A DNA stretch of 64,000 nt. It comes from Daphnia pulex. Taxonomy: Eukaryota; Arthropoda; Branchiopoda; Diplostraca; Daphniidae. This document shows positions 13,627-24,399 of the stretch, in pieces; the first letter of the stretch is position 1, and each line of letters begins with the position of its first letter. The stretch is taken from the NCBI RefSeq assembly GCF_021134715.1, contig NC_060025.1, positions 8,556,001-8,620,000 of the forward strand, read 5' to 3'. The notes below the pieces were generated by a model. It made no database searches. It was not told where the DNA came from and saw only the letters and a list, made by a program, of their open reading frames with translations. The position numbers and the translations under genes were made by a program.

Positions 13627-15000
13627 TTGGACAATCAAAAACATGAATGATAGGAAAAGAATTGATTACAAACGCTAGAATCCTTCTGACAAATTTGTTA
13701 TTCATGCAAGTATGTGCGCTTCCAAAAAATGAACATTTTCAAGGCATTTGCGATGAAGTGCGTCAAGTTAATTTTTTTCGTCGTCGTTTCCGACGAATGA
13801 ACTTTGCATTCGAAATGCAAGCAACTATTTCGTCTGCCACGTTTGCGGGATTGATATGTTCTAAATACCTAATTCATATTTACTTAATTAGACTTGTCTC
13901 GCAATCGGAGATGCCAGTGGAATTGTATCAAATTATTGGATACATCAATAATTTAATTTATCCACAAATCTGAATATGCCAAGACTTTATGATTTCAAAA
14001 ATTAAAACCAAATTTCTATAAATGCCGATCGTAATAAACCAACGGTAAAAGTTGCGAAATTCAAAGAAAATTAGCGTCGTACATGCGTGACTACAACTAA
14101 TAAAATTCACACGAGCTGTTGCAGCTTATCTTCTATCATAGTGTTCATTAAAAAATTGGACGTTTTTGAATTAAAAGTGTTCATGCAATCAGGAACACAT
14201 GGGAATTTCAAAATTACGCCATCCAAGCCCAGTGTTCCTCCACATTCTGGTGTCTTTCCGCGCCAAAGAAAAATCTTAACTGCAATCAAAAACATGATTG
14301 GAGAAGAATTGATTATAATCGCTAGAGTCCTTCTCGAAAAATTATTAACCACTCAAGTATGGGCGCTTACGTAAAATGAACATTTTCAAGTCATATGCGG
14401 TGAAGTGCGTTAAGTAAAATTATTTCGTCATCGTCTGCGTCGAATGAAATTGGCGGTCGAAATACACCCAGCCATTTCGTCAGCTGGATATGCAGGATTG
14501 ACATATTTAAATACCTAATTCATATTCGTTCGATTAACCCTCACTCGCAGTCAGAATTTAAGTTAAATGATTAACATAAGATACCTCTATCCTTAATAAA
14601 ATCTTTAAACAAAAGTTCTGCACACGTTATGTCTTGAAAATTAAGAAATTAAGTACCAATTTAATTAAAATGCTCACTGTAATAAACAACTATTGGAAGT
14701 TGAGCAATTCGAAGAAAAAGAGCCGCTATACATGCGTTACTACAACGAATAAAATTAACACGAGCTATTGCAGCTTAAAATCAATCACAGTGTTCATTAA
14801 AAAAATTTGACGTTTTAGATTGGAAAGTGTTCATGCAATCAGAAAAACATGGGAATTTTACAATTACGCCATCCAAGGATTCAAGCCCAGTGTTCCTCTA
14901 CATTCTGCTGCCTTCCGCGCCCAAGAAAAAACATTCTCAACTCGATTTTTGTAAATTCAACTTCTTTTTCATTACTATTCAATTCTTATCTCAATTCTCT
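13627..15000 (+). repeat. Tandem repeat, period about 650 bases, decayed coding
   Basis: A segment of about 650 bases occurs slightly more than twice head to tail: 13631 matches 14283, and 14105 matches about 14755. Both copies of one part translate to related peptides (NMIG(K/E)ELI...AR(I/V)LL and NEHFQ..C.EVR), but with stops and shifts. This suggests an old mobile-element or gene fragment that was duplicated after or during decay. No enzyme family is recognisable. Confidence 0.6.
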
Positions 15001-15256
15001 TTTTTTTAAATAAGGCAATGATAGCAAAATTGTGACGACAGCCAAGTGAGAAAGAATATTTAAAGTTTCGTGGTCGTAGACAATATCAAGACATATACAA
15101 CGACGAAGACGGTCGTATTCAACGTAAAGTGTTATTGCCTAGATCTACATTTTTTTAACATACTACATTTTACGATTGCTAACTTTTGAAATTATCGATC
15201 GACTTTTGGGGCAGACTGCAAGTCTAGGACTCGACTGGCGCGTCTGCCCGATAGCA

Positions 15257-15571
15257 GCAATAACTCATATTGCTGTGCAGAGATATCCCTCACGACATTT
15301 TACTTCAGTACGGCAGATTGGACTTTCCTTGTAAACAAATACGTCCCGTCTCTCGGTTCCCAGTTCCACAGAGGAACTGCCAAAATCAATTCCGGATCAA
15401 ACTTTCTGGTGTTTTTTCGGGTTAAAATCGGCAAACAAACGATTCCAGACAGTCGAGTAAAGAGAAAGTGCATCATCAGTGATGCGTGTTGGTGCAATGA
15501 AAATTTAGCTGATAAAAAACCCGAAGGTTGTTTCGTAAAAATCAAAGAACCACAAAAAAAAAGATGCTGAC
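15257..15571 (+). other. Open exon-like frame, Cys-containing, unknown
   Basis: The plus strand stays open for about 105 codons to a TGA at 15571, with no ATG in the first part. The reading includes TADWTFLVNKYVP and, near its end, CIISDACWCNEN, a cysteine-bearing tail that looks coding-like. It could be the last exon of a small secreted protein or a mobile-element fragment. The minus strand is open over the same stretch (15300-15575), which weakens the case. Confidence 0.25.
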
Positions 15572-15679
15572 ACACGAAGTGACGTCAATCTGCTGTACAC
15601 ACGCACGAGAATAAAACAACGACTTTAAACGTGAACAATATCCCGAAATGTTGTTGTTGTTGATGTCTCGTTACGTTTT

Positions 15680-15755
15680 CGGCGCAACTTGTGAAATTAC
15701 ACGCATTGACCTTGCTCGCCCCGCCAAAATGTTGCGTAACTGATGCGCAGTTCAC
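15680..15755 (+). pseudogene. Fragment of the retropepsin-like gene at 17.8 kb
   Basis: This stretch repeats the sequence at about 17870-17920 almost base for base and encodes the same peptide TRIDLARPAK before running into a stop. It is a short duplicated remnant of the 5' part of the exon at 17813-18402. Nothing of the domain itself follows. Confidence 0.5.
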
Positions 15756-16079
15756 AACTAACCAACACTGAATTCTGTGTGAAACATTCCCGACTCCTAA
15801 CCGCTCGGTCGGCGGGTGGAGATTGACAACAGTATGCGATTCATCTCTCAACGGGCGGATACAGCAAATGGACTCGGATGCGTGCTTCTGTCAAGGCCAG
15901 TGCAGCATTACGTGATGTAAACCGTGAGGATGAATAGGACGCGTCGTGACAACTTCAATTTCTGAACGTTTAATTAAAAACGGGGCATGATAACTTGGCA
16001 ATTTTTCCGAATTGATAATAGCCTGTTATTGATTGTACAAGTTAACAGTTAAAATATAAATACAAATAATTAAAGAATC

Positions 16080-17400
16080 CAGATTTTAAAGGAAAATTGG
16101 TTTTTCTTCAAATGAACAATGACCATAAACATCACATGAATAATAATTTTTGGATATTTTGACATGTAACATATAATATGGATATTCGTAGCAGACGAAA
16201 GAGCACTACTCTCAATATCTAATTTAAACAGTCTTTGAGAATTGTACTTGAGATGCATTTTCTTTAACTATTATAGTGATATGATGACCTATCAGTTGGG
16301 GAATCGGATGCTGAAATAAATGAGTCCCCAGCATATATTTTCCAGCCTGATTTCATCATAAATACACACGTGTGCCTTATTACTGGGGAAATATCCAGAA
16401 AATCAACAATTTTAGCTCGGTGTGTGTGATAACGAATCTGTCACAGATCTCATTCAATAGAGTGCTAAAGTTTCTCCTATAGCGTCAAGTTATCAAATTT
16501 TTCTCACACTACAATTGGTTTCAAACAATGTTCATTTAAAAAAAACTTCAATTACACCAGGCGTCAATTTGTTTAAAAAAAAAGAAACAAAAACAAAAAA
16601 ACTACTCATACTACAAGCAACAACGATTTATCGATTAACAAAAGAAAAACCCCTACGGCTTGAACAATGACGACGGAAGCCACCGAGGTTAAAGAAGGTA
16701 AGCCCTTTTCCCTAATACGTAAGTACAGCCAGAATTGAATAAAAAAAATCTTCTGGTTGTTTCTCCTGTGCAGATATAATGGAATAGTGGTGTTTCTTGA
16801 CATGAACAATGACCATAAACATGAAATGAATAATAATTTTTGGAAATTTTGACATGTAACATATAATATGGATATTCGTAGCAGACGAAAGAGCATTCTC
16901 TCATAATCTGATTTAAACAGTCTTTGAGAAATATATTTGAGTTGCATTTTCTTTATTTTCATGTCCTTTGTTGAAATATTAATTAGGAGATGCAGCAATA
17001 AAAAGGATGCAGGATGACTAAAACTATTCAATCCACATCGCATTGCCCCATTCTTATTTCAACAATGACCCTAATGTGTTCTTACTGGGGAAAAATCCAG
17101 AAAATCAACAAATATAGTTCGGTGTGTGTGATAACGAATCTGCCACAGTTATCACTCAATAGAATGCTACATTTTTTCCTATAGCTTCAAGTTATCAAAT
17201 TTTACTAACACCAAAATTGTTATCAAACAATGTTCATTTTAAAAAATTTTCACTTACACCAGGCGTAAATTTGTAAACAAAACCAGATGAAAAAAACAAC
17301 TCAAATTAAACGGCAACGACGGTTTACCGAATAACTAAAGAAAAGCCCCTACGGCTTGACCTATGACGACGGCAGCCAGCGAGGTAAAGAAGGTAAGTCT
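16080..17400. repeat. Direct tandem duplication, offset about 690-702 bases
   Basis: Two adjacent copies carry the same landmarks in order: TGAACAATGACCATAAAC at 16113 and 16803, TACTGGGGAAA at about 16381 and 17083, and a short ATGACGACG exon-like start at 16667 and 17363. The copies differ by scattered substitutions and small indels, so the duplication is not recent. AT-rich non-coding sequence makes up most of it. Confidence 0.75.
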
Positions 17401-17656
17401 CCCTTTTATCGTTTTTACTCTGAAGTACTTAATATTAAGGTGCGTGAGATGACGTATTCAACATCTCGTCGCTTTCGTTACTTAAACAATATTTTATTAT
17501 TTAACAAATTCAAAATATATTCTAGAAGAGTCTGTTGTTGCGGAACCTTTAATGTCATGCCCCATGAGAGATAGACTCGTGATATTACCAACAGCGTGTC
17601 GCTATCAAAGACTGCACTCTCGAATTAGCAGATTAACAGACAAGCACTTTCAGTAA
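16667..17656 (+). CDS. Possible small two-exon gene with duplicated first exon
   Basis: Exon 1 (16667-16697) begins ATGACGACG, encodes MTTEATEVKE and ends at the donor G|GTAAGC. After TTCTAG, an exon at 17526-17656 continues in phase as EESVVAEPLMSC and ends with TAA (about 52 aa in all). A second copy of exon 1 at 17363-17392 lacks one base, so splicing it to the same exon shifts the frame to an early stop. I recognise no family. It may be the 5' part of the retropepsin-like gene that follows, though the phases I tried do not join it to the exon at 17813. Low confidence. Confidence 0.3.
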
Positions 17657-17812
17657 TGTACGACCCTGGATTGAAATTACATCAATCGAGAAGCGGAGAA
17701 GGCGAAAAATTTGAATTTGTTGCCTCAATTGCTGTTGAGAATACAACTCGCTAGATGGCGTCAAACTGCCAACAACTCATTGCGCGGCATTTTTAAATTT
17801 AGATAAAAAACA

Positions 17813-18402
17813 ACAAGTGCAATCATTTCTGCAATAATGAGAAAAGAGAAAATCCTGGCATTTTCGGCGTAACTTTTGAATTTACACGCATTGACCTTGC
17901 TCGCCCCGCCAAAAATGTTGTGAGAAAACCCCATACCAAAAAAGCGAAGAGTATTCAACTGACAATAAATGATTTGCCAGTGAGGATGACAGTCGACAAG
18001 TACAGTCGGCATTCCTTCATCAGCAAAGGCCTTTGGCAACAAATGGGCGAACCCGACTTGGCGACGATGACATACAACCAGTGGAATGGCAACACGGTAA
18101 AAGGACAGGGATTGTGGCACGCACTGACCGGCAAATCCATGAAATACAGAGTCAAATGGGGCGAACTGCTGGGCTATTTCACCGCAAATGTCCAACTCAA
18201 CGACAAACGATGCAAGTTGCCACTCCTGGTATTCAACAAACCGAATACGCCGCATTTCCTAGCAAGATCGTGGGTGAAAGGTCTGGAATTGGAAGGAATC
18301 AACGCGTCTCTGATGCGAGTACCCATTCAAAAGAAGAGGAATAAAGTGAAACAGAAGCTAAAAACATTTCTAACGGGCCTGCAATCAAAGTCGAACCTAT
18401 GA
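17813..18402 (+). CDS. Retropepsin-like protein lacking DTG (copy 0)
   Basis: A T-rich acceptor (TTTAAATTTAG) opens an exon that is uninterrupted to TGA at 18402 (about 196 codons). No ATG occurs before the domain, so an upstream exon is expected. The reading has the layout of a Ty3/gypsy-type retropepsin domain: IQLTINDLPVRMTVD, then SFISKGLWQQMGEPDL, and later FTANVQLNDKRCKLPLLVF with HFLARSWV at the site of the usual LLGR-W-L. The catalytic D-T/S-G is replaced by DKYSR, so protease activity is not expected. The tail is strongly basic. No reverse transcriptase or integrase follows. Related domains occur near 24.0, 31.0, 41.2, 42.8 and 53.2 kb. The fold assignment is mine and rests on this pattern, not a search. 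Confidence 0.55.
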
Positions 18403-18850
18403 TACGATACAATATAATATCTCACAACAAATAACGTTGTCTGTTACACTTGAGCTAGAGCGGTATATCCTGACGATGCTAGATTATTTATGTGGCTATA
18501 GAACTGCAGACATTTTCATCATCAATGTTGAATTCGTACAAAATACAAAATCCATCAAAATATATGGGGCTGCAGTCTGCATGCAGGAAGCAGCAATATA
18601 AATTTCAAAAAAATAAGCTTGAAATCATTCCGGCATTTCTCTCGTAGCTAACCACATCAGATTGTCCATGGTCAATATATTATGATGGATTAAGAAACAT
18701 AAATTCAGCATAGCGTGCCTTACGAAACTGCATGTTTGCCCTGAAATCCATGCAACTGTTATACGTAGAAATCACGTAAACGACTCGGCAGATTTCAAAA
18801 CACACTTCAAGCAAAGAGTATCACGTTAACTCACGGAGATAACACAACTA
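18403..18850. repeat. Dispersed repeat copy, no gene
   Basis: No coding is seen. The stretch contains GTTGAATTCGTACAAAAT (about 18525) and CTTGAAATCATTCC (about 18620). The second motif recurs in diverged form near 26170 and 26430, and both recur near 38090-38180 and 51380-51480. It is a copy of a repeat spread through the receptor cluster. Confidence 0.6.
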
Positions 18851-18854
18851 TTCG

Positions 18855-18868
18855 GTTGCTATGACGAG
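18855..18868 (+). promoter_or_regulatory. X-box-like motif before an IR relic
   Basis: GTTGCTATGACGAG matches 13 of 14 positions of the RFX X-box consensus known from nematodes (RYYNYYATRRNRAC). The same motif stands before the other receptors. Here it precedes a receptor relic, which suggests that it marks the ancestral receptor promoter. Confidence 0.45.
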
Positions 18869-18977
18869 CACGGGACTAGCATTTACAAAATGGGCAATTG
18901 GATTAGCTCTTTTCACCTAAAAGAGCTTAACTAATTGCTGGCAGTTTCACGCAACGATATCTAGAAACTTGTACCCC

Positions 18978-19092
18978 TATAAATAGAGTCCATCTTTTGA
19001 TAAACGCTGAGTCGGGGGCCGAATGGAACCTTCGCTGTTACTGGGCCGATAATCAATGAAGTGGATTGCATGATGGTTGCATGGACAGCATC
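18978..19092 (+). pseudogene. IR relic: promoter joined to exon 2
   Basis: After a TATAAATAGAG box like those of the intact receptors, the sequence goes straight into a copy of receptor exon 2 (from about 18987). CATCTTTTGATAAACGCTGA and the following text match the exon at 27102-27205 base by base over about 100 positions, with substitutions and a frame-breaking change. Exon 1 and exons 3-9 are absent. It is the remnant of a sixth receptor gene, truncated by deletion. Confidence 0.7.
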
Positions 19093-19270
19093 AAGATATT
19101 ACACACAGATGTTAAAATCTCAAATCGATTTCTGTTTTGGTTTTAGAAATCTTTTTAAATTCAGCAAGAGAAATAACTATAGGATATAAACAGCCGAGTC
19201 TGCCTTTTAGTTATTTCCCTCTATAACAAAGTCACTTCCCCACAACAAGTAAAAAGAAAACGGAACTTAC

Positions 19271-19392
19271 TTTAAAACACGCTCGCTGCACCACAGCCAC
19301 AGATGCTCTCGATGTCGGTGTAAGGGATGTTTTATTGGTAACGCCGCCAGGATTCTGTTCTGTAAACCATTCTGCATTTGGGTTTTATTAAC
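19271..19392 (-). pseudogene. Minus-strand exon-like relic, copy 1
   Basis: On the minus strand, an acceptor (CTTTTAG) and a donor (AAA|GTAAGTTCCG) bracket 122 bases. One frame contains AEWFTEQNPGG but starts with stops. A second copy with the same flanks lies at 56951-57062 and contains SWITEYLPGG in an open frame. Both lie beside receptor relics on the opposite strand. The family is not recognised. The shared splice signals argue for a real exon that has since decayed here. Confidence 0.4.
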
Positions 19393-19792
19393 CTAAAAGA
19401 GAGATAAGAAATTCATTTAATTCGACGTGTTCAGTAAATTAAGTATACAATTGTAATTATACAAATATACTCTATTACACTATTATAAACTCAATATAGC
19501 TTATTATGTGCTTTGCCGAGCTATTGCAGCTAAAAGGACGTGCAGATTTTCTCATAATAAATGTTCTCTTCTCGTATTAAACGTTGAATTGGTGCAGGAT
19601 GGGCCAAAGCATTTGGGGTTGCACGCGTCTGCGTGAATAGACAATAGGCTAGACATCATTCCGCTTCTGGCGGAACTTGACAAGCCCATATTTTATCAAC
19701 AAAACTTCCATTTGACATTAGAATAACGAAGCACATCATCAGCTAGAGCGGACTGTTGAGGAGCTGAAATTAAACAAGAGGAATTGTCCTCG

Positions 19793-19900
19793 GTTGCTAC
19801 GACAACCATTTACAAACAACCTACAGTATTAGGAATTGGGTTGCGCCGTTGGCTTGGATTCAGCATGCAAAGATACAGAAATGTGAACCTACAAATACAG
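19793..19900 (+). promoter_or_regulatory. IR1 promoter: X-box-like motif and TATA-like box
   Basis: GTTGCTACGACAAC (19793-19806) has inverted GTTG/CAAC halves and matches 13 of 14 positions of the RFX X-box consensus. It ends about 145 bases before the IR1 start codon. ACAAATACAG (19891-19900) sits where IR2 has TATAAATACAG, so it is the likely core-promoter element. RFX binding is an inference. Confidence 0.5.
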
Positions 19901-19951
19901 CTTATTTAGCAATTTCATTTCATTACACTCCAAGCTTAAAATTGAGTCAAC

Positions 19952-22243
19952 ATGTCAATGCCGAGATGGTCCAAGAACACAAAGCAGTTGTTCCTTCCAC
20001 CTCAAAAGCATTTGATTTCAATCCCACTTATTGTGGCTCTTCTATTAAGTACGAGCGTTGATTTCATCACGGGATCCGATTTGAGTGGTTACCACTTTAA
20101 TTATGTCGCTTTTCAAGTACGTATTCTTATCAAATCAGATCTATACATATCACGAGAAAATTTGAATTTGACGAATGCTCCGATCTCATAAAAACTGGAC
20201 CGTAATTTACTAATCGCATCTTGCTGACTTTATAGCAACCACCTTTCGATACCTTGATTAGAGGTCCGAATGGCACCTTCTCTTTTTCTGGGTCAACGGT
20301 TTTCGTGGCCGAATGGTTAGCATCAAGAATGAATTATACGTATGTTTTACGACCTTGTCAATTTCACAAATAGAAAAATAGAAACAAAATAAAAATATTC
20401 GAAGAAAAAGGCTTAGCTTACACATTTCAACAGTTTAATTGTCTACCAAATTTGTTTAAGGATCTCTTACGTACCGCTGAACGATACTCTAATAAAAAAA
20501 TTGGGCACTCACGAGGCTGCCTATTACCTGCTTATGAACGACAAAGTAATGAATTTAACTTATAAAAGTTATTTGCATCTCAATGTCTCACAAACAGCAC
20601 TGCTAATGTAAGAATGGAATAAGAAATATATAAAGAGGCTGTTTCTTAGGATATCGAAGGGATAGCGTCTACTTTCTACCTGACAATGGATCGAGTAAAA
20701 AGATTCGACTATACAGCCTCCGCATGGTCTGAAGGATTTAGTTTTGTTACGCCACGACCTGATGAAGAGAGCAGATTATTCGCCTTCATCGGCCCATTTC
20801 AACCCGCGGTAAGCCAACGCAATGCAAAAAACTACACGCTAATTATGCATTTACGATTCTAAATTGTCAGGTTTGGATGGCAATTTTCATCAGCCTTTTC
20901 TTCGTCATCGGCACAATGACATTTTTGACGTGGTTCTACGATCGTCGTACGAATACTGTGGGTATTACTGCGACTGAGGGGGATACAGAATCAAACAGTC
21001 AGTCCAACGGTGACGTGTCCATTCGAAGAAGCACGTTCAGTTACATGGGATCCCACATGATTTATGTAATAAATACAATGACCAATCAAGGTATCCAATT
21101 TGTAAAGCTTAAAAAAAAACGAGTTCAATTATATAGTTTTAGCTTCCTAAAAAACTATGTAATTTTTGACAAAAAAGGTGGTCCAGAAGGGAATAATCGC
21201 ACTTCGTTTCGAGTTTTGATTGGAGTTTGGGTGTTGTGCGCTATGGTTTTGGTCAACTGTTACACGGGAATTGTCACTTCCTCCCTCACAACACCGAAGC
21301 TCAAGCCGTCCATAAACACGCTGGAAGATTTAGCAGCGAGTAATGAGGTCAAAATAGTCATCAGAAGCGACACATCAACCGGAGTACAAATTCTGGTAAA
21401 GCCTCAAATTCCTAATAAATAGGGCATAATATTTTGATTTCCCAAATTCACCCAGATCTATGTTATTCTAATTAATAAAAATATTAAACAGCAAGCAACA
21501 TCTGGCATCTATAAGATTCTGGGAGATCAAGTCCGGAGTGAACCTGATCGAATCTTTGACGATCCTTTTAAATTGGAGGCAAAATTACAAACTAGTCGTT
21601 TTGCTTATCCATACGTAAGTGAAAATAATTAAGTATCAAAAGACCATCATTTCATAATTGGATATAGCCTAAAAGACTTGTATTCTTTATAAAAACCTAA
21701 CAACTACTCGGCTAAATCAAATTGTGTGGCATATTTTTTCCCCTTTTCAATAGATGCATTCTTTCAGCCTTGCTTTTGTTGGTACGCAACATAAAAAGGA
21801 TGGGAAGTGTCGTTTTAAAGTCTCGAAAATGTTGCCTTTATCACACGGACACTACCAATTTTTTTTCAAAAAGGGAAGTTGGTACACTAAAACCATTAGC
21901 AAAGGGTAAGTTATTCTTCAGAAACACAAAAAGGAACAAAAAAAAACTTGGCTTTTATCCGACGATTCTCTCACTGTTTGTTCTTAAACGCAAACATATT
22001 TGCAGAGTTTTGGAGTTGTGCGAGACCGGCCTTGTTCGATTCTTTGTAAATCATCTCCCTACCATACCCAGGGCCGACGAATGTTTCGCCGAAAATAAAC
22101 GCCGAGTCTCCCGTCCTGTTCCCATCCAGTTAACCGATTTGATCAGTGCCTTTCTCATTCTAGGCATCGGGATGGGATTGGCGACGCTAATTTTCTTGAT
22201 GGAATCAATCGTATCGAGATGGCGACGCTTTAAACGACGTTAA
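19952..22243 (+). CDS. Ionotropic receptor IR1 (iGluR-related channel)
   Basis: Nine exons: 19952-20116, 20236-20339, 20461-20545, 20650-20808, 20871-21090, 21178-21395, 21492-21614, 21754-21905, 22006-22243 (487 aa). IRs are variant ionotropic glutamate receptors, ligand-gated cation channels of chemosensory dendrites. Exon 1 encodes a hydrophobic leader. Exons 2-4 encode the first ligand-binding lobe. Exon 5 has the first membrane helix (MAIFISLFFVIGTMTFLTW) and pore loop (GSHMIYVINTMTNQG). Exon 6 has the next helix with NCYTGIVTSSLT, the counterpart of SYTANLAAFLT in classical receptors. Exons 7-9 complete the second lobe and the last helix (LISAFLILGIGMG). There is no amino-terminal domain, as in most divergent IRs. 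The acceptor of exon 6 (AAAAAAG) is poor, and intron 5 is 87 bases and open in frame. The ligand cannot be told from sequence. Confidence 0.92.
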
Positions 22244-22970
22244 TTTATTCGCGGAAATGATCGCAAAAAGTCTCAGATCATTAGTTAATTAATTTCTTTG
22301 AAAATAATTTCAGTGATTGGTTCGTCAGAGAAGTAGCAAGCAAAGTCGTGTGTAAAAAAATAGTTGGTTAGCTTTTTTTTTCCCCTCCAGAAGCTAGTGC
22401 TTACTAAAAATTGCTTTCCGAGCAAAAATAAAAAATCTGTTTTATCAGCAAGAAACAATTTATGTTCTTTAATCGCGGAAGATTCTTTACAAGACATTTC
22501 GATATTATTAATATTAATACGCAGCAATTATTAGCTATAGCCCACTTGGATCTCTGTATCGATGTATGTCAATGTCTAATACATCCATAAAATGCTAACT
22601 GGTTATTACGTGTACGATCGACAATTGAAGCCAAATTGAAATGCTATGTTGTTGTAATTGTACGCCATGTACGGTAATAATAAATCTCGCTAGATGGGGT
22701 GTGTAGTGTTACATCAATGGAAATCAACAAGCGCGTCATTTTTAAATGAACAGAAACAATTTTGTTTCAATTTGAACAAATTTTGTTTCGGGCAAATCAG
22801 ACAAACAACAAAGAAAGACGGCAAATCTTGCATAACGGATACTTAATTCATATTCCGTGACATTCTAACTGAACTGTTAATAAGTAGACGAAACGACACA
22901 GAGGAAGGTTCGACAAATATTTAGAAAAGAGGTGGAAACCGAAGATTGACTCGACGGATTCTTCCAATAG
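22244..22970. other. IR1 3' flank, non-coding
   Basis: No gene is seen. The first about 200 bases closely match the 3' flank of IR5 (60170-60335), including GAAGTAGCAAGCAAAGTCG and CAGAAGCTAGTGCTTACT. CTCGCTAGATGG occurs at about 22687, one of several copies of that motif between the genes. Confidence 0.6.
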
Positions 22971-22972
22971 AG

Positions 22973-24278
22973 TGAGGGATCTTTAGGAAAGCTAGTGATG
23001 CACCAAACAGATTTTGTGAATTTAGGCGAACCGAGTTTGAACGGACAATCCAGTTAAAAAAAGACCCGATCGACAAAATGCCAGAAACGATCAACCACCT
23101 CGCAAATAATCGAAGATGGTGGACTATAAACAAGTCGAGAGACTTGTACTTCAAATTTGAATACAACTGGAATAAAAGCTCAAAGGTGCGCTAACGTACG
23201 GACGGATTATGGACGCCAAACGAAAACCGCTATTAAATCTGCCTCCGAGAAGAGGAGAGGATGAAGTGGGGCGCCGTTGACACCGGCTGATATCGAAGAA
23301 CCCTAACCGGAAAAGAATCAAGTTCCGAAATCGCAAAACGAATATCCGGAGATATGAATTGGAGAGGAAAATCCAACTGAAGAATACTCAGTTGCAAAGA
23401 GCAACTGAAAAGTTGGAAGAATATTCCCAAAGGTACCAAGATCTTGTTTTACTTCACAACAAAGACAAGAAAGAACTGACAAGAGCCAATAGAATTTTGA
23501 GGCAACTGAAAAGAGCAGCTAAAAACCTGGTAAGCAGAAGGACGATCCTATTAAATCGACCGAATCGCATCAAAAAGAAACGGTACTAGTTGTCGCAGAG
23601 GTTCCCAGTGACTAAGAGCCAACACTTGAAAGAGACACAACTAGGGAGGCAAAAATATGAAACGCGCAACTAACTGACTGATTTTCAGAAACCGGACCAA
23701 ATGGAAGCTGTAGAAAATAGCGGATCCTCAGGAAAAACGGAAGTAAGAAAGGAAGAACAGGACTCCAAAAGTTTGGTAAATTCCGACTGGTATATCAGCA
23801 CAATGCCCAGTTTGCCATGATGAACCTGACGGAAGAAGCGGACGTGAAAAAGATGGAACCCGAAAAGAAGTCTAACTCGGAAATGGAGCCTGAACCCACA
23901 CGACCATGTTCGTTTTGAAAGGCAATTTCCATTTGAAAGTCAACACGGAATATTGGGAAAAGCTAGGTCGACCGGAATCCAACTCTCTCTCAAAATTACG
24001 GATCAAGAAATACGGAACTCACTAGTTCATCAAAACAGAAGTCTTGAAAGGTTTTTTTCAACACTAGCATCAAACTGACTGAAGATGGAAGAGAGACCTA
24101 CTTTCTCCCCGTCTTGGTTTTTGATAAAAAAGAAACAGCCAACTTTGTCGGGCAAAAATATTTCTACAATCAGCTCAGTCAACTCGACCAGGAAAATGCT
24201 CCAGATTTGCTCGTTAGTCAACGAAAAGATTACTACAATGCTCAGGTCAAAGATGCGCTGAAGGAAAAGTTAAAGTGA
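22973..24278 (+). pseudogene. Retropepsin-like family, copy A (decayed)
   Basis: Three coding-like blocks occur in order: 22973-23194 (contains EFERTIQLKKDP and NNRRWW), 23298-23589 (coiled coil, YELERKIQLKNTQLQ...HNKDKKEL), and a domain block at about 23905-24278. The domain block reads TMFVLKGNFHLKVNTEYWEK, then LGRPESNSLSKL, and later GQKYFYNQLSQLDQENAP. An in-frame TAG replaces a codon in the GTH.F stretch near 24025, and an extra T shifts the frame near 24055, so the protein is broken. Canonical retropepsin has D-T/S-G where this family has (A/V/L)KG(N/S)F. It lies between IR1 and IR2 and is one of four equally placed cassette copies. Confidence 0.6.
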
Positions 24279-24399
24279 GAAAAATCGAAGCTAAACGAAA
24301 TATAAAATGCTATGAAGCATTTCAGATATTACGTAGTATCTCTATTAGAATCTCAAATAATACGTGCAGCCACTGCCACACACTAACTATAACGCTTTG

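Noticed and set aside
16606..17043. 145-codon minus-strand open frame
   Set aside because: It runs across the junction of a tandem duplication, and the corresponding part of the other copy is not open in the same way.
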